A stretch of 64,000 bases of DNA from contig JAQFVV010000064.1 of assembly GCA_028023455.1 (NCBI GenBank), positions 2,205,825 to 2,269,824 of the forward strand, read 5' to 3'. The notes beneath the pieces were generated by a model. The model was not told the origin of the DNA, searched no databases, and saw only the letters and a program-made list of their open reading frames with translations. This DNA comes from Epiperipatus broadwayi. Its lineage: Eukaryota; Onychophora; Udeonychophora; Euonychophora; Peripatidae. Made by a program: the position numbers and the translations under genes. Every line of letters begins with the position of its first letter. Position 1 is the first letter of the stretch. This document shows positions 61,104-64,000 of this stretch, piece by piece.

Positions 61104-61640
61104 GCATTTATAGGATATTACAGCAAAATAAAGAAAAGTGTAATTTTGGTAATATAAAAAAGAATAATTTCTACACATTTGAAAAAAAAATGGATGTGTT
61201 TTATAAGTTCGTAGTCATAGATCTGACAAATGGATTCATCACAAAAGAGAAGTAGGAAGGTTTCAATCTATTCAACAAAGTATAAAAAAATGTTTATTAG
61301 AAATATCAACAAAGGGTAAGAGAATAAATAGGTATCATTTACTTCATTAAAACAAATAATTGGCTGAAATGGAGTTGGATTGGAGAGAGAACAATACATG
61401 GACAGTAAACTTGATCCCAAGTGATTATATTAGATTTAGAAAGACTCTAATATGAGATGGTGGAGTGAAATAAGAAAATTTGTTGGTTTGATGTCAAGAA
61501 GAGAGATTATGGACTGGAGAGACCTTTATCTTGCAGTTGATCGATACTGGTTAAAAATGGTAACAAATATATTTTGCGTGCAAACATAAATAAAGATCTA
61601 ATTTGTAATTAATGATATACTTATATAATTGTAATATTGT

Positions 61641-62812
61641 GGAAGGAACTATGGCAACATGAGCTTACCAGGTCATAATAAAATTTTGTAGTTCAAATTT
61701 TTTCCACCAGAGTGTTTCTTGTCGAATTATTTTAAAATTTGTTACACGACAGCATAAAATTATATTATAAAAATAATTAATAACAAATAATTACATTATA
61801 AAAAATATCTGATAAAAAATAATTTATTAAAATAAAATAAACAGTCCGGATATTATGCAGTCAACATTTTACACATATTCCGTAATAAGTTCATTCATAA
61901 TTACTGTCCATTGTAGTTTAATAAGTTCATTCATAATTAATAAGTTCATTCATAATTACTGTCCATTGTAGTTTAATAAGTTCATTCATAATTAATAAGT
62001 TCATTCATAATTACTGTCCATTAAAGTTTTCGCTTATAATAGCGATAAAATTTGCAAAGTTGTCTTGCATTGGATGTCACTGAAAATATGTTGTGCACTC
62101 TTTGCAGCAAAAATTTGCCCAGTCTATTACAGTGTGGCAACTTACACTTGTCTCGTGAGCAATAAAACACTGTGGCAAATTATGTACCAATAATATACTA
62201 TAAGCATAATTGTCTTTAACGACAAATGGCTTTTAAAAAAAAAAGAATCCTTTCTGATGGATACACGGTGGTGACATAATCTGCATTGCCACTTGTAACC
62301 ATATCTGCATTCTTGCTATCTGATCAAAAAACAATGCACGCTGCAATGCTAGCCTAGAGTACTATTCTTAAGCAGGTGCCTCCTTGCTAACCACTTCATT
62401 GCTAACTCTGAAGTTCAAAGTTCATCCATCAACAGCTATAAAGTCCAATTTTCTATGTGAATATCTGAGCATGTAACACTTCATTCTCTGGCACTACAAC
62501 TATATTATCATTTGCAGGATTCATTTTACGGACTACATTTGAAAACTGAAAATCTCTTAAAAAAGTCATGTCTTACAACTTTGAAAAACTTGTAAAAAGT
62601 GCTCCAAAACAATGTAACAATTTCACACCACCAGCAATACTTTATTCCAATCCTACCTATAGGAATTTGCTTTGCGAATTTTATCTTTGTATAAGCGAAA
62701 ACTACAATGGACAGTAATTTGACAAGAAACACTCTGGTGTGAAAGATTTGAAACAAAAGTTCAAATTTTATCATGACCTGGTAAATTTATGTTTACCGGA
62801 ACTCTTTTTCAC
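61641..62812. mobile_element. Non-autonomous element with about 90-bp terminal inverted repeats
   Basis: The left end (61641-61730) and right end (62712-62812) are inverse copies. Landmarks are 'taccaggtcat', 'ataaaattt', 'tcaaa-ttt', 'caccagagtgtttcttgtc' and 'aatta'. The interior is non-coding and holds a 55-bp minisatellite. The 82-codon minus frame at 62526-62774 overlaps the right TIR and is not credited. The superfamily is unknown. Confidence 0.6.
61884..62021 (+). repeat. Minisatellite, 55-bp period
   Basis: 'ataagttcattcataatta' plus 'ctgtccattgtagttta' alternate; 'ttactgtcca' recurs at 61901, 61956 and 62011. The same 'actgtccattgtagttt' string is also found inverted at the right TIR (about 62700). 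Confidence 0.9.
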
Positions 62813-62969
62813 ACATGCGCTAGAACTGACAGGCAGCCTCTTTCATCAATAAATGTAATTCAGTGCAAGCACATGTGTGAATAATAGTTCCTTCTACAGA
62901 TATGTAATTTTTTATATTATTAAGTATTACATATACTTATATAAGTTTTTGGGTAAAGGTTTACTTTAG

Positions 62970-64000
62970 CGACCACAAGATAAAAATCATATTCGCCCTC
63001 TAGTTTTCAAAATTAGAAGTAAATTATTATACGAAAATCTTACGTATATGCTACTATATTACAATTACATTAAAATTTATTAAAATGTAAAAGATAATAA
63101 AAAAAATATTTACCATTTTAAAGAAATTGAAATAATTACACTAGATTAATTAAAATAATTAGTTTAAATTATTTGAAACTTAAAAATTTAAACTATCTAC
63201 ATTTATAACTTAACAATTTAAACTATCTAGATTTATAGCATTTATTATAAAAAAAAAAACATCACCGTAAGCAAGAAAATAGTCATTGACTGGGCTGATT
63301 TTTGTCATGAAGAGTGTGTCAATTATTTAGACACAAATCCGATGTTTCTTGGTGGAATGGATGACAATGGGGAGCCATTAGTTGTCGAAATCGATGAAAC
63401 TTATTATTTCCACAGAAAATACCACAGGGGGACTATACGTAGAGGGCATTGGGTCTTTGGCGGTATTGAAAGAGTGTCAAGGAAGTGGTTCTTAACAGAA
63501 GTTATAGATAGAATGGCTGGCACATTGGAGGCCCTAATCAAGCAGAACATTTTACCAGGTACTCACATAATTTCAGATGGCTGGGCTGTGTACAATAATA
63601 TCAGCAGACTCAGCAATGGGATATATATGCATTCGGTTGCCATCCACCAGGACAACTTCGTGAATCCCAAAGACCAAGACATACATACCCAGAATATTGA
63701 GAATATGTGGATGAGAGGGAAGCGTAAGCTGAAATTCCAATCTGGTACCAGCAGAGCTTTATTTTCATCGTACCTCCAAGAATTTGCCTTCCGCAGTAGA
63801 TATAGCACTGCCGCCTTTTTCTCCAACTTCCTAGTATGCATAGGGCATAATTATGCTTAAAGAGGTAAGTGATTTTTTTTATTATTTTTTACGGTTTAAT
63901 TATAAATATTTACTGTAATTGTAATATAGGAGCAGATACGTAAGATTTAGAATATTTTAGTTCTAATTTTAAAAACTAGATGGCGAATATGCTCTGGTCG
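62970..64000 (+). mobile_element. Merlin (IS1016/ISXO2-like) DNA transposon, right end at window edge
   Basis: The left TIR (62970-63052) and right TIR (63929-64000) are inverse copies: CGACCA, CATATTCGCC, TCTAGTTTT, AAAATTAGAA and TCTTACGTAT in the same order. The left one has a roughly 10-base insertion near its tip. The right TIR runs into the window end, so the outermost bases and target duplication cannot be seen. The transposase frame lies between the TIRs. Confidence 0.82.
63231..63860 (+). CDS. Merlin-family transposase (N-terminally shortened)
   Basis: The frame is open from 63231 to a stop at 63858-63860; the first ATG is at 63342 (172 codons). Upstream of it, the open frame already encodes KKIVIDWADFCHEECVNYL, a conserved Merlin segment, so the ATG is not the natural start. 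The ISXO2-like DDE domain is complete: Asp18 in VVEIDETYY, RRGHWVFGGIER, Asp79 in HIISDGWAVY, and Glu120 in HTQNIENMW followed by RGKRKLK (numbers from the ATG). The order D-D-E with H-T-x-N-x-x-E is typical for the IS1016/Merlin group. No stops or frameshifts occur, so this is the best-preserved coding region in the window. The N-terminal zinc-binding part is missing, or lies in an exon I cannot see. Mobility is uncertain. Confidence 0.85.
   Translation: MYSIYYKKKNITVSKKIVIDWADFCHEECVNYLDTNPMFLGGMDDNGEPLVVEIDETYYFHRKYHRGTIRRGHWVFGGIERVSRKWFLTEVIDRMAGTLEALIKQNILPGTHIISDGWAVYNNISRLSNGIYMHSVAIHQDNFVNPKDQDIHTQNIENMWMRGKRKLKFQSGTSRALFSSYLQEFAFRSRYSTAAFFSNFLVCIGHNYA

Larger units (their letters stand above)
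58890..61600 (+). pseudogene. Second RTE LINE relic, strongly decayed
   Basis: It is collinear with the RTE at 11.4-14.0 kb but older. Recognisable blocks are 'ataccaaatg-agataattcagg' (58925-58950), a linker block interrupted by a SINE (59470-59660), SKLPNILSKIIKHALIFMKKRKA (59910-59980), SGFKNGFS to GFLDYQRAF (60280-60400), LDFADDVIISS (60645-60680, catalytic pair intact) and a C-terminal EIRKFVGL with RREIMDWRDLYLAVDRYW (61470-61560). It also carries a fold-back fragment (60022-60110) and a snap-back (60917-61103). Confidence 0.75.

Overview
This window looks like eukaryotic repeat DNA from an AT-rich animal genome. There is no bacterial-style gene organisation, no rRNA or tRNA gene and no CRISPR array. 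What can be recognised is almost entirely transposon-derived: RTE-type and other LINE relics, Penelope-like elements (PLEs) with GIY-YIG nuclease domains, a nested LTR retrotransposon, tRNA-derived SINEs, a hAT-type MITE, a Merlin (IS1016/ISXO2-like) DNA transposon, fold-back repeats and microsatellites. This mixture fits an invertebrate, and a coleoid cephalopod such as an octopus is my best guess. That guess rests on repeat content only and is low to moderate in confidence.

Layout. 1-8.3 kb: a dispersed repeat (second copy near 54.4-55.2 kb), a minus-strand LINE relic (3.5-5.6 kb) and featureless AT-rich DNA. 8.3-10.7 kb: a fold-back element with a hammerhead-like core in each arm and a 14-bp target duplication, a degenerate tandem hammerhead repeat, and an RTE 3' fragment. 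11.4-21.4 kb: a decayed but near full-length RTE LINE split by a 7.3-kb LTR retrotransposon with unusually long LTRs (2.6-2.7 kb). 22-27 kb: a LINE fragment, tandem AT repeats, a possible two-exon small secreted-protein gene whose last exon lies in the loop of a large inverted repeat, and a tandem SINE-like repeat carrying a hammerhead. 32-43.9 kb: four Penelope-like segments, two of them bounded by inverted copies of their own 3' ends, plus a very long (ATT)n array and two fold-backs. 44-49 kb: SINEs, a hAT MITE and a 2.1-kb solo LTR. 51-59 kb: two more hammerhead SINE-like copies, a 1.4-kb solo LTR and palindromes. 58.9-64 kb: a second RTE relic carrying a SINE and fold-backs, a TIR element with an internal 55-bp minisatellite, and a Merlin transposon that runs off the right edge.

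Main point of interest: hammerhead-ribozyme-like cores (CUGAUGA, stem II, GAAA, very short stem III, UH) recur in several unrelated-looking repeats: SINE-like units with a tRNA-like B box, fold-backs, and the 3' regions of Penelope-like elements. PLEs are known to carry hammerhead motifs. Target duplications of 12-17 bp around several of these units fit retrotransposition better than cut-and-paste. I infer a network of autonomous PLEs and short non-autonomous, hammerhead-bearing passengers. No host gene is firmly established.
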